From contig BCIG01000029.1 in NCBI GenBank assembly GCA_001599915.1, forward strand, positions 4,654 to 68,653: 64,000 bases of DNA. Direction: 5' to 3'. The notes beneath the pieces were generated by a model, which saw nothing but the letters and a program-made list of their open reading frames with translations, ran no database searches and had not been told where the DNA came from. Position 1 is the stretch's first letter. Every line of letters starts with the position of its first letter. The translations under genes were made by a program, and so were the position numbers. The stretch comes from Symbiotaphrina buchneri (lineage: Eukaryota; Ascomycota; Symbiotaphrinales; Symbiotaphrinaceae). Shown here piece by piece: positions 35,501 to 46,320 of the stretch.

Positions 35501-36831
35501 ATGGGACATTTGCATTGGCAGCAAGTCCGCCCAGGCCGCTTTGAACGAGATGTCGATGATGTGGAGTCATTTTATGCCTTTGCGCACGCCAGCGGTGCCA
35601 GTCTCAACAGGCAGCACCTGGCAATCACCGCAAGTGTAAAGATCGATTTCCCCTGCTCCGATCTGCCGGCAGCAGTGGCACATGCTTGGAAGACGTTGCG
35701 ATATGAGTATCCAGCTCTTGCTAGTATGACCGAAGGCAACAGAAAGATCTATGAGGTGGCCAGTGAGCTTGAACTCCAAGCTTGGATGGCACAGACATTT
35801 ATTGTCGACACATATGTCAGAATGCGGACCAGTTGTATCAGCGTCTGCGACCAGTCAGACGGACTACGCTATATGTCCTGCTTCGTTCCGGAGAGATCAT
35901 GTTTCGCTCCCGCCATGATCACAACGACGGCATAGGGACGGTCCTCATCCTGAATAGGCTTCTACACCACATAGCATATCCAAATCAGAAACCCATTGTC
36001 TTCGGCGACGAAGCGAAGAACCTGTCTCCGCCTTTCGCCATTGCTGCCCGTATAGCGCCGCCCACCGATGCGCAGACGGAACGGATTGGAAAAGCACTCG
36101 CTTATTTCGCAGAGTCAGCGCCCGGGGTTGGCCTGGCTGTTACAGAGACCAGCGAGCCGCCGGCAGCAACGAGGAGAATGCCTGTGGTATTCTCGGAATT
36201 GGAAACAGAAAGAGTCATTGCCGCCGCCAAGGCAATGGGCTTCACGCCGACACACGTTGTCCATGCTGCTGCAATCCTAGCTGCTCGTCAACACGGCGGG
36301 GAGAAGAATGAGGGGAGAAATTATCTCTCTTCGATCGTCTACAACATGAGGCATTCCTGCGATCCGCCGTTCAACACGGACCAACATGCCTCATCGGTAT
36401 ACCACGCCGGTTATCCGGTCATCGTCAATCCTGCGAGCTTCATCCATACGGCCGAGCAGCTTAGGGACCTTTATGTAAACTTGCCGAAGGACCCGGACAC
36501 CTTGCCCACACTGGGCACTCTCGTAGCATGATTGAAGGCGATGATGTCCTCGCCGCTTATGCAGCTGGCTTCCGACCCGCAATTTTCAAGCTATGGGGAC
36601 TTGGACCATCGCTTCAAACGGCAGTACGACAATTTAAAACTGGAGCACTTCTGGATAGCGACAGATATGTTGACAGCGCAGGTGGAGCCTATGTTGTGGA
36701 CGTTTCATGGCAAGATGACGATCTCAGTAACCTACAACGAAACGTTCCACACAGAGCGGAGCATTGAAAGGTGGTTGTCATATACAAGGGCCATTCTTTT
36801 CCAAGGGTTGAAAGTCGATCAAGAGTCTTAG
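35501..36831 (+). pseudogene. Acyltransferase (trichothecene O-acetyltransferase-like), decayed
   Basis: The chain starts MGHLHWQQVRPGRFERDVDD and carries the catalytic HxxxDG motif as RSRHDHNDGIGT, placing it in the CoA-dependent acyltransferase/condensation superfamily that includes fungal Tri3-like O-acetyltransferases. Two lesions are seen. A one-base shift near 35815-35822 separates AQTFIVDTYV from NADQLYQRLRPVR, and an in-frame TGA at 36529-36531 falls between LPTLGTLVA and LKAMMSSPLM. Homology then continues to a natural-looking end at 36831. Without the lesions it would be about 440 residues. The enzyme would acylate a hydroxyl on a small molecule. It is convergent with the sulfotransferase-like gene, 65 bp away. 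Confidence 0.72.
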
Positions 36832-36896
36832 TCGAGGATTTGTTAGTGGAGACCTTCGAATTGACACTCTTTGTAACGGAACGCGAGAGGGAAAAG

Positions 36897-37852
36897 CTAC
36901 AAGAAACGTGCTCGCAATACTACGACCCCAACAACTGCAACCAATACAGCCGCTGCAAGCAGCCTTTTAGTATTATCAACTCCTCTGAGTGCGGGCGCCC
37001 ATTTTGTATTGAAAGCCTCCATGTCATTGGTCCTGGGGAAAGGCTTTTCCGGGACTGGCTTTCCCAGAAACTTGCACAGCGGTTCCCAGCCCTCCTTGAG
37101 ATTGAAAACCAGCACTTTATCCTCGCCGACGGTCCGTAGCACCGCAGCGTTATGCTCCGAGTACCTCTGCAAGCCTTTTGAAGGGAAATCTGCACCGTGG
37201 CCGTATTTTAACAGCAGGCGGTTCATTCGATGAAATGAGCTATTGGGCAGCGTCCAACGGAAGAGCAATGTGAAAGGATCCCAGGTGGGCGCCCAAAAGC
37301 GCTCCTCGATGGGCCAAATTGTCTTCATGAAAGATTGGTAGTAGACCTCAGGGGAATCACGGAGGGTAAGGATGATTTTTGCGTTGGGATACGTTTCCAA
37401 GAGTTCTCGCCAGAAAAAGACACAGGGGCTATCCGTAATAGCCTAAGGGAAAACTCCTGGTTAGCACACATTATCTCTTTTGGGCTTGCCGAAGGATCTA
37501 GGTCGTCTCACCATACAATGGCCCAGAAGCTGGTCCCACTGTTCCTTGCCGAATGTCCCCTGCCCTTTGAACTTCGCGTTAAAGGCATCGATCCACATTT
37601 CGCAATCGCGCGGGTTTTCGAGCGCACAGCTGCTGTAATGGTAGGTGTCCCAATATCCCAGTTCACGGAGTGCTTCCCGCAACGCTTGCTACCATGTTAG
37701 CCGTTTCCAGCCTGTGCGCAGCGTCAATCTTGCATCCCCTTACAAAGTGTGCCGGTCCTAGAGAGACCGAAACTCATGACCTTCACTGGAACAACTCTGC
37801 GGCATGTTCGACGATCGATGTCAGTCACCGCGGCGGGCTTATCTGAAGACAT
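36897..37852 (-). CDS. Fungal sulfotransferase-like P-loop protein with C-terminal anchor
   Basis: Three exons (37852-37744, 37684-37512, 37442-36897) join in frame to 275 residues. The ATG at 37852 gives MSSDKPAAVTD; splicing across the first 59-bp intron joins SRTGT to LSLREALRELGYW, forming the GLSRTGTLSL loop that binds the 3'-phosphosulfate donor in the Sulfotransfer_4 family. The downstream ILTLRDSPEVYYQSF segment is the second conserved block. The protein ends in a hydrophobic tail (RLLAAAVLVAVVGVVV) that probably anchors it in a membrane. Such proteins are often mis-named NAD-dependent epimerases in fungal genomes. The substrate is unknown; neighbours suggest a small-molecule tailoring role. 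Confidence 0.85.
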
Positions 37853-38168
37853 CTTCCTATTCACAGGTACAAACAATGTCTCGTATTGATGTTCAGGGAG
37901 TTCTGAGGGAAGGATGGAAAGGTCTACATAACATGATAAGACAAGGACGGTTTGAAGGACCGGGTGGGGGCCAAATACACAGCCGCATTATCAGTGATTA
38001 ACCATAGGCCAGAGCGTTTCCTCTCGGCCGGCAGGGCTAAGGAGTGGCATCTGGGGGCCGAAAGTAAAAGTCACCAATGGTAGCTTGATTGCTAAAAATT
38101 GGTCCGACCCCATCCTTGCCACTGCTTCAACTGGCAGGTTAAATTGCAAGAGCCATTCCGAAACAATG
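37853..38168. other. Intergenic
   Basis: About 315 bp: promoter of the sulfotransferase-like gene and 3' flank of the next minus-strand gene. Nothing distinctive. Confidence 0.5.
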
Positions 38169-39555
38169 TCATTCCCTAGACATTATACTACTTGCTTTTT
38201 TATGAATACTCAATGTCTTCTCTAGTCGAGCGCTTTCGTGTGCCAATTCAATGATCTTAATCACATTCCTTGCATCCCCGGGCTCAACGGGTACAGACCC
38301 TTGCCCACTAAGAGCGTCTGCAAGTTGGCGATAGAATTCTGCATACGTGACCGGCATGGTAGCAGGGTATGTCTCCTCGACCACAGCATCCTTATGCATG
38401 TGGCTGAGAGCACCTAATGAACACAATTTAGAATCAGGTGCTTAAAGGTACCGTTTTTTAAGTTAGGCTTACCATGGTGCTCCGCGGGTTCAACACCGAA
38501 GTTTGCATCCGTGACGGCCATGCCGGCCGCGACTTGGGTTTCTTGCGGATCGAGGTGGTACTGCCATAGACACCATGATCAACCACCACCAACCGGCATG
38601 TCGAGCAACTCACTGACTCACCTTCTTGTACGATGCCTTCTCGCCGCGGATCCAAAACCGCAACTGCTTCGTCGGGCTGACGATTGCACACTTGACTGTC
38701 GCCAACATATTCCTTTTCGAGTATTGCAACAGTACCGTACACGTGTCCACAACCCCGCTATCATCATCCCCGGGTTGTTGCATGGCAGTCAGGCAGGTGA
38801 CCTTGTCCGGCATCCCGAACAGCACCAGGAGCTGGTCAATAAGATGTGCGCCTAAATCATACACCACACCGGCACCTGGTATGTTCTGAGTTCGCCAGCT
38901 ATCGCTGCTGTTGTTGTCGTCGGCGCCGACAGGTCTAAGGTCGTGCCGGTCAAAGTGCGTCTCGAATTCGGAAATCCGACCCAGAGCGCCGGACTGGACG
39001 AGTTTGGAAACGGTGAGGAAGTCGGCATCCCAGCGGCGATCTGCAGATTGGGTTGTACTGTCAGTTTCCGCTGATGTGATCCCAAGAATAGCTGCGTATG
39101 GTAAGGGAAGTGGTACTGTGGAAGACGGTAAGCTTTCTCTGGCAGCTCTTCGCGATGGCGATGAGTTGATCGGCCTCCGCCGAAGTTGGCGTGAACGGTT
39201 TCTCGGCGACCACTGGAAGGACGAACATTACTGATTATCCCTCAGCTAGAACCAGGCTGATAGTTGACTGACCATGCTTGCCAGCGAGGAGCGCAGCTTT
39301 CGCGAGGCTGAAATGCGATGTATTTGATGTTGTAATCACGACGGCATCTACGGCCGTATCCTCCAGCACCGCTTCCAGATTCCGATATACCTTTGCTTGT
39401 GGGTGGTCCTTGGCCGCATCATCGGCAGGCTTTGGTGACCGCTGCAGAATCGCAAAAAGCTCGAGTTGAGGGACGGCGAGGATGAAAGGAATGTGGAAGA
39501 CCTTGGCTGAAAGTCCATAGCCGATGACGGCGAGCTTGAATGGCTGCTGAACCAT
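38169..39555 (-). CDS. Gfo/Idh/MocA-family oxidoreductase, five exons
   Basis: Exons 39555-39273, 39212-39117, 39040-38622, 38560-38473 and 38413-38169 join to 376 residues. The ATG at 39555 (MVQQPFKLAVIGYG) sits directly before the NAD(P)-binding GYGLSAKVFH loop. Splicing creates HVVAEKPFTPT, the conserved EKP motif, then KLTVFHNRRWDADF, and the GAHLIDQL block holds the catalytic-site histidine. Family members oxidise or reduce sugars, inositols and related polyols with NAD(P). The protein is likely cytosolic. It heads a same-strand series with a hexose-type transporter and a second enzyme of this family. The exact sugar is unknown. Confidence 0.9.
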
Positions 39556-40185
39556 CGTGTAGCAGACACAGAGATGACTCGAATTGAGTTCCGGTCTTGA
39601 CGAGGCTGGTGCATACAGAGGACTTTGTAATGACCAGTTATCGATCCACCAAAGCATCGGCCATTGCGCGTATATGCGGCGGCTTGCTAACTTCTTAGAC
39701 AGGTTGCATTGCTAACTCAAAAGGTCCATGTCCGAAAGACCGACGACTGGTGGGCGGACTGTCGGACTCTAACCTGTCTTGCTGTAACTCGGGTAAAGAA
39801 AAGGCTAACAGGGCTTGGATATACGGTAGTAGGACCGCCTCTCGCGGAGGCTTTGCATTCCTACGGTTTTGGTGCCCACTGTTGTACTCTTTTAGGCTTC
39901 CTGGAAAAGGATTGTATACTACAGCCCACAATGCCAACGGAACCCATCTGAAACTTGCACCTTTTTGTATACATTCTTCCTGGCATAGGAAACAGATGTA
40001 CCGTTACGCCATGAAAATATGGTATATACAATGGAGTCAGGTATCTTTGTACACTACCTGAATACTCGACTCAGATCTCTGACAAACCAAATCTCCGGTC
40101 ACAGTCCTCCCAGGCTGGGATCAGGAGTGCATTTCTGCTGCGTCTTAGAAGGTACCGTGTTCTGCCTGAATAGGAAGAGCCCTTA
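39556..40185. other. Intergenic
   Basis: About 630 bp forming the promoter of the oxidoreductase and 3' flank of the transporter. Short open frames lack features. Confidence 0.5.
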
Positions 40186-42129
40186 TTAGACATGCGAAAT
40201 CTCATGCTTAGAATCCTCCTGAGTCTGCAGGTCCCTATCACCCGCCCCGGCCAGCAAGTCGATCAAGCCCACTTCCCGTTGAATCGCCGCCAGCGTCTCA
40301 GCATCCTGTGTGCTCGTATGGCTATTAAACACCCGATCCATCTCCTCCAATGTCTTATTCTTCGTTTCGGGCAGGACAAACCAGACAAAAAGTATGCCCA
40401 GGGCCAACCATCCGGCGAAGAAGATGTACGTGCCCCAAGAGATGGCCTTCAGCATGGAGGGCGCGTAGAACGCGATGGCAAAGTTGTTCATCCAGTTGCT
40501 GGAGGCGCCGATGGCGGTACCTTTGGCACGTATCGACAGCGGAAAGATCTCGGCGATGAGGGTCCATGAGGCCGGGCCCCAGGAGTAGGCAAAGTTGGCA
40601 ATGTAGATCCAGATGAAGGCGACGGCAACCCAGCCGGCAGTGGCGTGAGAGGCCCAGTCGTGTTGGAACTTGGCGACGATGATGCCGACAATGATCATAG
40701 AGCAGAGCATGCCAAAGCTGCCGGCGAGAAGGAGTGGCTTTCTTCCGACCTTGTCGATGATGGAGATAGCCTATGAAGGGATAGCGGTGGTCAGTGCTGC
40801 TGTAGATACGTCCAGGAGGGCTTTTGGATAGTGACGTACTGGGATGGTTGCCACGACGTTGATAATACCCACAACTCCAGTGGCAAGGAGGGAGCTGGTG
40901 CCGGATGTCAGGCCCAAATCCTGGAAGATGTTCGAGGCGTAATAGATAACTTTACGATGTCAGGACATGCCGCCCGTTCGTCTGAGAAGCAGTTCGGAAA
41001 GCACTTACTTGAGTCGATTCCACTCCACTGCTGAAAGAACATGACAAGGCCTGCGATCGCGACCCTCTTGAAATTGTCCTTTGTCCGAAAACATTCGTAA
41101 TACTGATAGACTTCACGCAGAAACAGGCTACGACTCGCTTTGGCGTCCAGATCGGGCCACCGCTCCGCAAAAGCGCGTTGCTCGAATAGCGTCTCGCTCC
41201 GGATTTCCAAATACTCGATCTGCACCAGCTCGTCATCTTCTGGTAGGCCGCGCAGATAAGCCAGCGTGCGCAGCCCTTCCTCCTCACGGCCCTTCTTGAT
41301 GAGCAGACGAGGTGAGAAGGGCATAAGCCAGACCCCGAAGGCGAGTATTACGGCAGGAATGCCTTGGACAATCATTGGCAACCTCCAGGCCATGTCTGAC
41401 TGGCTAGAGCCTGTGCCGCCAATGTAGTTGGTCCCGTAGCCAATCCAGTAGGAACACAAGATGCCGAGACAAGTGCTAAGCTGCTGCAGAGAAATGAGCA
41501 AACCGCGCATTTCGGGCGGCGCCAGTTCTGCATTGTACAGAGGCCTGTTGAAGCGATGAATCAGTCTCCCGATCTGACGGGCCTATATGATTTCCTATAA
41601 AGTAGGCCCAACTCACCCAACAGCAGACAATGTCCCGACCCCCAAACCAGTGAACCAACGGCCGGCATAAAGGTAGCCGGCATTCCTGGCTCCGGCCGCC
41701 AGGTACGATCCGAGAATGACCCACAACGCACCTGCAAAGATGGTGTGTTTCCGGCTGAAAACCTCACCAAACACGCCGGCGCTGAGCGCACCGAGCCAAC
41801 CACCCAACTGAAGGATCGAGGTCAACCATCCCTCCTTGCCCGAGTTGTTGACGACTTCAGCAAAGTCATGCTTGAAGCGCCACATGACTAGGTCCTGGCT
41901 GAGGACTCCCTGCTGGTAGCCATACTCGAGACCACCGAATCTGTGGGAAGAGCGATGAGCCAAAGGAAGAACTAGAAAACGCTTTGAGATGTAGGAGGAC
42001 TGACGAGGCAAACAGCGCAATGAAGAAGACCTTCTTGTTCGACCAGAGCGCCGAGGCGCCTGTCTTGTGGCTCAATTGCAGGCGGCGCTGCGCTGCGGCA
42101 CCCTGCGCAGTAACGGTTTCGGACGCCAT
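40186..42129 (-). CDS. Hexose-type MFS sugar transporter
   Basis: Five exons (42129-42005, 41940-41617, 41544-41009, 40949-40840, 40770-40186) join to 559 residues. Signatures of the sugar porter family are GGLEYGYQQGVLSQ in helix 1, GRWFTGLGVG, FQQWSGIDSIIYYA (the QQxxGINxxxYY-type motif, built by splicing), DKVGRK and PETKNKTLEEMD. Twelve helices are expected at the plasma membrane. Fungal proteins with this pattern import hexoses, pentoses, disaccharides or polyols with protons. It is flanked on both sides by Gfo/Idh/MocA oxidoreductases on the same strand, which suggests uptake of the sugar that they oxidise. Confidence 0.92.
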
Positions 42130-42663
42130 CTCCCCTATTATTCAATAGTAGTGGAAAACAAAACAGTCAAGATTGCCAGGGCGTAGAAATTTCGGTCCCA
42201 AAAAGTCCAAATTATGAGGTGGATTGAATAAGGAAAGTGCGGGGTTGAAGGACGATCATCCCGACGAGGAAAACTATTGTTATTTATACATACCCACGAG
42301 CATTTCGCAGTGGAGTAAGTCCGCGTGCAATCCTTCTCTATACGTGTCTCACTCCGCATGGGTCCCCCGCGCTCTCATGGCAAGGACATTTGCGGGGCCC
42401 GCGCTTGCGCACGACGAGCGGACACTGCTAACGGAGTTGGGTAAGTCTCCGACAACTCATTCCGCTTGATCATCGCGGGTGGCCTGATGGTGTATCTAAG
42501 AAACACATGGGCAGGTTCTGAAGGACAGCGTTAGGGCCACCATCGGAGCTAGTAATAGGTGATTGCAGACGTTGGCCATCTAACCAAGGTTCGACCCATC
42601 TAGAAGGATGATTTGAGGGAGAAAATGCACAATCCATTCTATCATGATCCTTGACCCTACCCA
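42130..42663. other. Intergenic
   Basis: Promoter of the sugar transporter and 3' flank of the next oxidoreductase. No gene or clear motif. Confidence 0.5.
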
Positions 42664-43818
42664 CTAATGCGCAACACCATTGGTCTGCCCCTGTGTCTGT
42701 CGATCATGCTGCTGAAACATCATCTTGAAGAGTCTCAGGTCATCCATCGCATCCTCCGCTGTCGTCTTAATAGGTGTCCCGCTCACAATACACTCATATA
42801 GCTCCCTCAACTCGGCCGTATACGCGTCCTCGTAGCTGCTTAATATCTCCCTCTTGACCGCCTCGCCATGCTCATTTAGCTCCTCCACCGTCACTTTGAT
42901 AGCCAGGCCTTTGACATAAGGCGTCTCGTACTGGATGCTGACCGTCTTCTCTGGCCCATACACCGCCAGATGCGCATCAAAGCGCGGCACGAGGTCGATT
43001 CCAGACTCGTACGTGACCGCGAAGGGCGAGCCGTCTTTATTGCGATAGTTGAAGATGGCCGAGTAGAAGGGTTCATTGGCTGAGACACCTGCCACTGACT
43101 CGGGGAACCCTAACGTCTCGCGCATCAGCGACAGGTCGTGACTTCCAAGTGAACCAAGGAAGCGACAGTACTGGGTGCGCTGCTGGGTGACTTCTTGGCC
43201 CTCGAACGCCTCCTGCAGCACCTGGTTAAGCAGCTTCGTCCGCTCGATGCTGGCGTGCGGTGGGTAGTCAGTGAACTTCTCAGGGAAGGTGCCGGACTGG
43301 CTGACGAAGTGTGAGTTTGGCCCAACGATGTCTCGAGAGCGCGCGTAAAGAATTTTGTCAATGCTGGCGACCTCCCTTTTGAAGGCACGGACGAAGCTGG
43401 GCGCATAGCGCCGCATATATCCCATGAACACCCGGGTGCCATTCTTTGCGCTCTTTTCAGCATCGACAATCCGCTGAGCGCTCTGCACGCTGAGCGTGAT
43501 GGGCTTCTCAAGCAGGACGTGCTTTCCAGCCTCGAGCGCGGCGATGGTGTAAGGCATGTGAAATTCATCCGAGGTGATGTTGAAGACTACATCGACTTCC
43601 GGGTCGTTGATGAGTTCATAGGGATCGGTCGTACCCTTGGGGATGTGGAACCGCTTGACGCATAGATCGATCGCTTTTTGTGAGATGTCGCAGATGGAGA
43701 CCGTTGTGTACCAGTTGTTCATAAGGGTAAGCGTTGGAAGATGAACCACTTGGGCCACCTCACCAGCGCCGATGACGCCCACACGCAGAATTCGGTTGGC
43801 CATGGTAGAGGAACCCAA
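42664..43818 (-). CDS. Gfo/Idh/MocA-family oxidoreductase, single exon
   Basis: An uninterrupted 384-codon frame begins MGSSTMANRILRVGVIGAGE; a start at the second methionine (MANRILR) is also possible. The Rossmann loop GAGEVAQVVHLP, the motif LLEKPITLSV and the catalytic block LGSHDLSLMRE identify the family. It differs clearly from the five-exon relative at 38169-39555, so it is not a recent duplicate. It probably oxidises a sugar or polyol with NAD(P). It lies between the hexose-type transporter and a Zn2Cys6 regulator, all on the minus strand, consistent with a small catabolic cluster. Confidence 0.92.
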   Translation of the reverse strand: MGSSTMANRILRVGVIGAGEVAQVVHLPTLTLMNNWYTTVSICDISQKAIDLCVKRFHIPKGTTDPYELINDPEVDVVFNITSDEFHMPYTIAALEAGKHVLLEKPITLSVQSAQRIVDAEKSAKNGTRVFMGYMRRYAPSFVRAFKREVASIDKILYARSRDIVGPNSHFVSQSGTFPEKFTDYPPHASIERTKLLNQVLQEAFEGQEVTQQRTQYCRFLGSLGSHDLSLMRETLGFPESVAGVSANEPFYSAIFNYRNKDGSPFAVTYESGIDLVPRFDAHLAVYGPEKTVSIQYETPYVKGLAIKVTVEELNEHGEAVKREILSSYEDAYTAELRELYECIVSGTPIKTTAEDAMDDLRLFKMMFQQHDRQTQGQTNGVAH

Positions 43819-44106
43819 GATGGTGCTTCAAGGAAAGATTGGTGGCTTCCGATTCTCCTCTTCTGTTGACAGGAAGGGGGACCGACCCGGCCAGAGTTAA
43901 TGTACAGACCACCAGGCAGGCCTTTGTGAAACTTAGGGGATTTTACATTGGCGGAATTTCATCTCATACTTCCGCTATCCCTCATGAGATCATCTGTCGG
44001 AGTGGCTAACTCAATACAGCAGGTGCTTTCCGCTGCTGAGCGGAGCGTCGGCGAGCTTTCCCAACAAGGCAAATACAAAGGCCTCAGGGTCCGGGTGACC
44101 ATTTTA

Positions 44107-46320
44107 TTAGGCAATGCTGAACAATGAACCCGCGACGTCTGTCTCGAAGTCTAAGCCGATCGAGGCCCAGAAGTCCGCATCGTCAGCAGTCCAAGGATCG
44201 CGAAAGCGACCGGTGCTGACTAACGGTGGCCCGCCCAAATCAAAGCTGGCAGTATTCATGTTGTCATCGTCGCCGTTGTTGCCGGCAGTACTTGCCAGGT
44301 GCCTAGCGCTTTCTCTAGTCTCTCTCCTTTCGTTCAGCCCATGAATGATGCGAAGAAGAGCCTCGCCCAGCTTGTGCTTTGCAGCCGCCGCCCACCATGT
44401 GATGCCCATTTGCCCTAGTAAAGATACGATTTCCTGGAACGACCCGCGGGCCCGGTCTTTCTGGAACTGAGTGACGCCTTTGATGGCTGACGAGTCGTAC
44501 CACATGATGAGCATGCTGGAAACAAGAGAATATACAGTAAAGGGCCATGAGAAGCGTAGCAGGTGCGCATCGCGAAGGATAGTGAGATTTGTCACAATCT
44601 GCTGCGCGTGCAGGCGGCAGAGATTTCGTGATTTGAACGTTCCATCGTCAAGCTCGGCATAGATCAAGAAAGGACGGTGAATCAGGATCCGGACGGCGGT
44701 CAGGTGTGTCTGAAGGATCATTGCCCAAAGCCGCTTTTCGTCAACGCTCATGGCTTTCTCGGGCGTCTCCCCCAGTTCAGTGGTGATCATGTCCTGAAGT
44801 GTGTCCAGCCAATGGTCTAGTGAGTCACGGACCGCCATCATCTTTGGCAGATTAGATGTAGACACAGGCTCCCGCACCGAATACAGTTGCCTGACAGCGC
44901 CCTCGATGATCATGCTCAGCCGGACATTCAAGAGTGTCGTTTGTCGAGTAATGTGATCCTCGTCGGCGAGGTCCTCAGATTCGAGCGGTGCGATGTCGCA
45001 ATCAAGTTCGTTGATCATTAGTGGCGTTCCTTCCTGGGCAGCATTTGAACGTTCGAGGGCGTAGATGCACCACCAAACCCGACGCATGAGACTCGCACTC
45101 TGTGCCTCTTTATCATTGCGTCCCACCGAGTCGGTGCGACGATGTATGCCCATCTCTTGAGCAATCCGAACAGCCAAGCCGAGTGTATCCAGCGCCGAGT
45201 TGACCCCTTCGCGCCCTTCCCAATGAAGGCTGGCGAGCACCGTTGCCTGTAGCACTGGGAAGCGCTTGCTCCCTATGTCTACTTCAACTAGAGCCTTGAA
45301 CTTCGTGTAGAGCATGTCACACCTCTCTCTCAGCTCGGAGCGGTCCCCTAGTCCTGCCTCATTATGCATGTACCTCGACGCCGTTAGAAACACAGCCAGT
45401 TGCAGTGGCAATGCTGGGGGGTTTCCAAAGCCGTAATAGCGCGAGAGAAAGTCTTTGCGATCGATAATCGGTAGCATCGGGTGAACCTTGGTGAAGTAGA
45501 CGTCCAGCATAGCGCCCCGGAGCCCTGGAGGAGGCATATCGAAGCAGCCGAGAGCCCGTAGGTACTCAAACTTAGGTCGTGACAAATCCGGGTACTGAGA
45601 ATATGCATCCTCCCAGTCCCAGGATCCCCCAGCAGCGGTCCGCTCGGCCGATAGCGCAGCAAGCGCTACCGGAGGATCAGGTGTGCGGAACGCGCATAAA
45701 CTAGTAACAAGCTTGTGCTTCAACTCTTTCTTCAGGAGAGCGGATAGAGGGTTTGTATCCCCGATGGTCTTCATAGTGCTCCACTCATCACTACTGATCA
45801 GGTTCGGATTGTCGTTCTGCTTCTGGGAGAGTAGTTGGAGCATTGTTGCAAAACGAGCCTCGTTGGAAAATTGTACTGAGACTGGAGTAAATAAACCCAA
45901 GTTTTCATCCATACTCTGCCCGGCCCCTGTAAGCGGTACATCAAGGGCCGCTGAGTTGCCAAATAGGCCGTTCGGGGTGTCTTCAAGCCGATCACTCTGG
46001 CCATATTCACGCTGTAGCCGGGGTTCGCTCTGCGCTTCAGGATCCGAGGCTTGGTGCGGCGAGTCCGTACTCTCACGTCGTCCCACATGCTGTCCGAAGA
46101 AAGAAGCCTGAGAAACGAAGTCTGAGACCGAGTCGTGCTGCGTTGCATGGGTCGTCCCGAAACAACGAAGACCTTCTTTCTGGCATCGCTCACAGATAGC
46201 ACTGTCGGGTGGTACAAGACAGCGCTTCTTGTGAATTCGACATTGTGGGCAGGCACGACTGTGCTTTCTCCGCTTGTTTGATGTCCCGGAGCCCTCTGAT
46301 AGATACAGTATGCCTTGCAT
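44107..46320 (-). CDS. Zn2Cys6 transcription factor
   Basis: A single exon of 737 codons if begun at MQGILYLSEG (46320); the frame is open 45 codons further upstream but that part looks untranslated. The zinc cluster is CPQCRIHKKRC then a loop and CERCQKEGLRC, preceded by basic NKRRKHSR. The fungal-specific factor domain follows, with LRGAMLDVYFTKVHPMLPII and RRVWWCIYALERSNA. A nuclear regulator, plausibly of the adjoining sugar transporter and oxidoreductases. No lesion is visible. Confidence 0.92.
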   Translation of the reverse strand: MQGILYLSEGSGTSNKRRKHSRACPQCRIHKKRCLVPPDSAICERCQKEGLRCFGTTHATQHDSVSDFVSQASFFGQHVGRRESTDSPHQASDPEAQSEPRLQREYGQSDRLEDTPNGLFGNSAALDVPLTGAGQSMDENLGLFTPVSVQFSNEARFATMLQLLSQKQNDNPNLISSDEWSTMKTIGDTNPLSALLKKELKHKLVTSLCAFRTPDPPVALAALSAERTAAGGSWDWEDAYSQYPDLSRPKFEYLRALGCFDMPPPGLRGAMLDVYFTKVHPMLPIIDRKDFLSRYYGFGNPPALPLQLAVFLTASRYMHNEAGLGDRSELRERCDMLYTKFKALVEVDIGSKRFPVLQATVLASLHWEGREGVNSALDTLGLAVRIAQEMGIHRRTDSVGRNDKEAQSASLMRRVWWCIYALERSNAAQEGTPLMINELDCDIAPLESEDLADEDHITRQTTLLNVRLSMIIEGAVRQLYSVREPVSTSNLPKMMAVRDSLDHWLDTLQDMITTELGETPEKAMSVDEKRLWAMILQTHLTAVRILIHRPFLIYAELDDGTFKSRNLCRLHAQQIVTNLTILRDAHLLRFSWPFTVYSLVSSMLIMWYDSSAIKGVTQFQKDRARGSFQEIVSLLGQMGITWWAAAAKHKLGEALLRIIHGLNERRETRESARHLASTAGNNGDDDNMNTASFDLGGPPLVSTGRFRDPWTADDADFWASIGLDFETDVAGSLFSIA

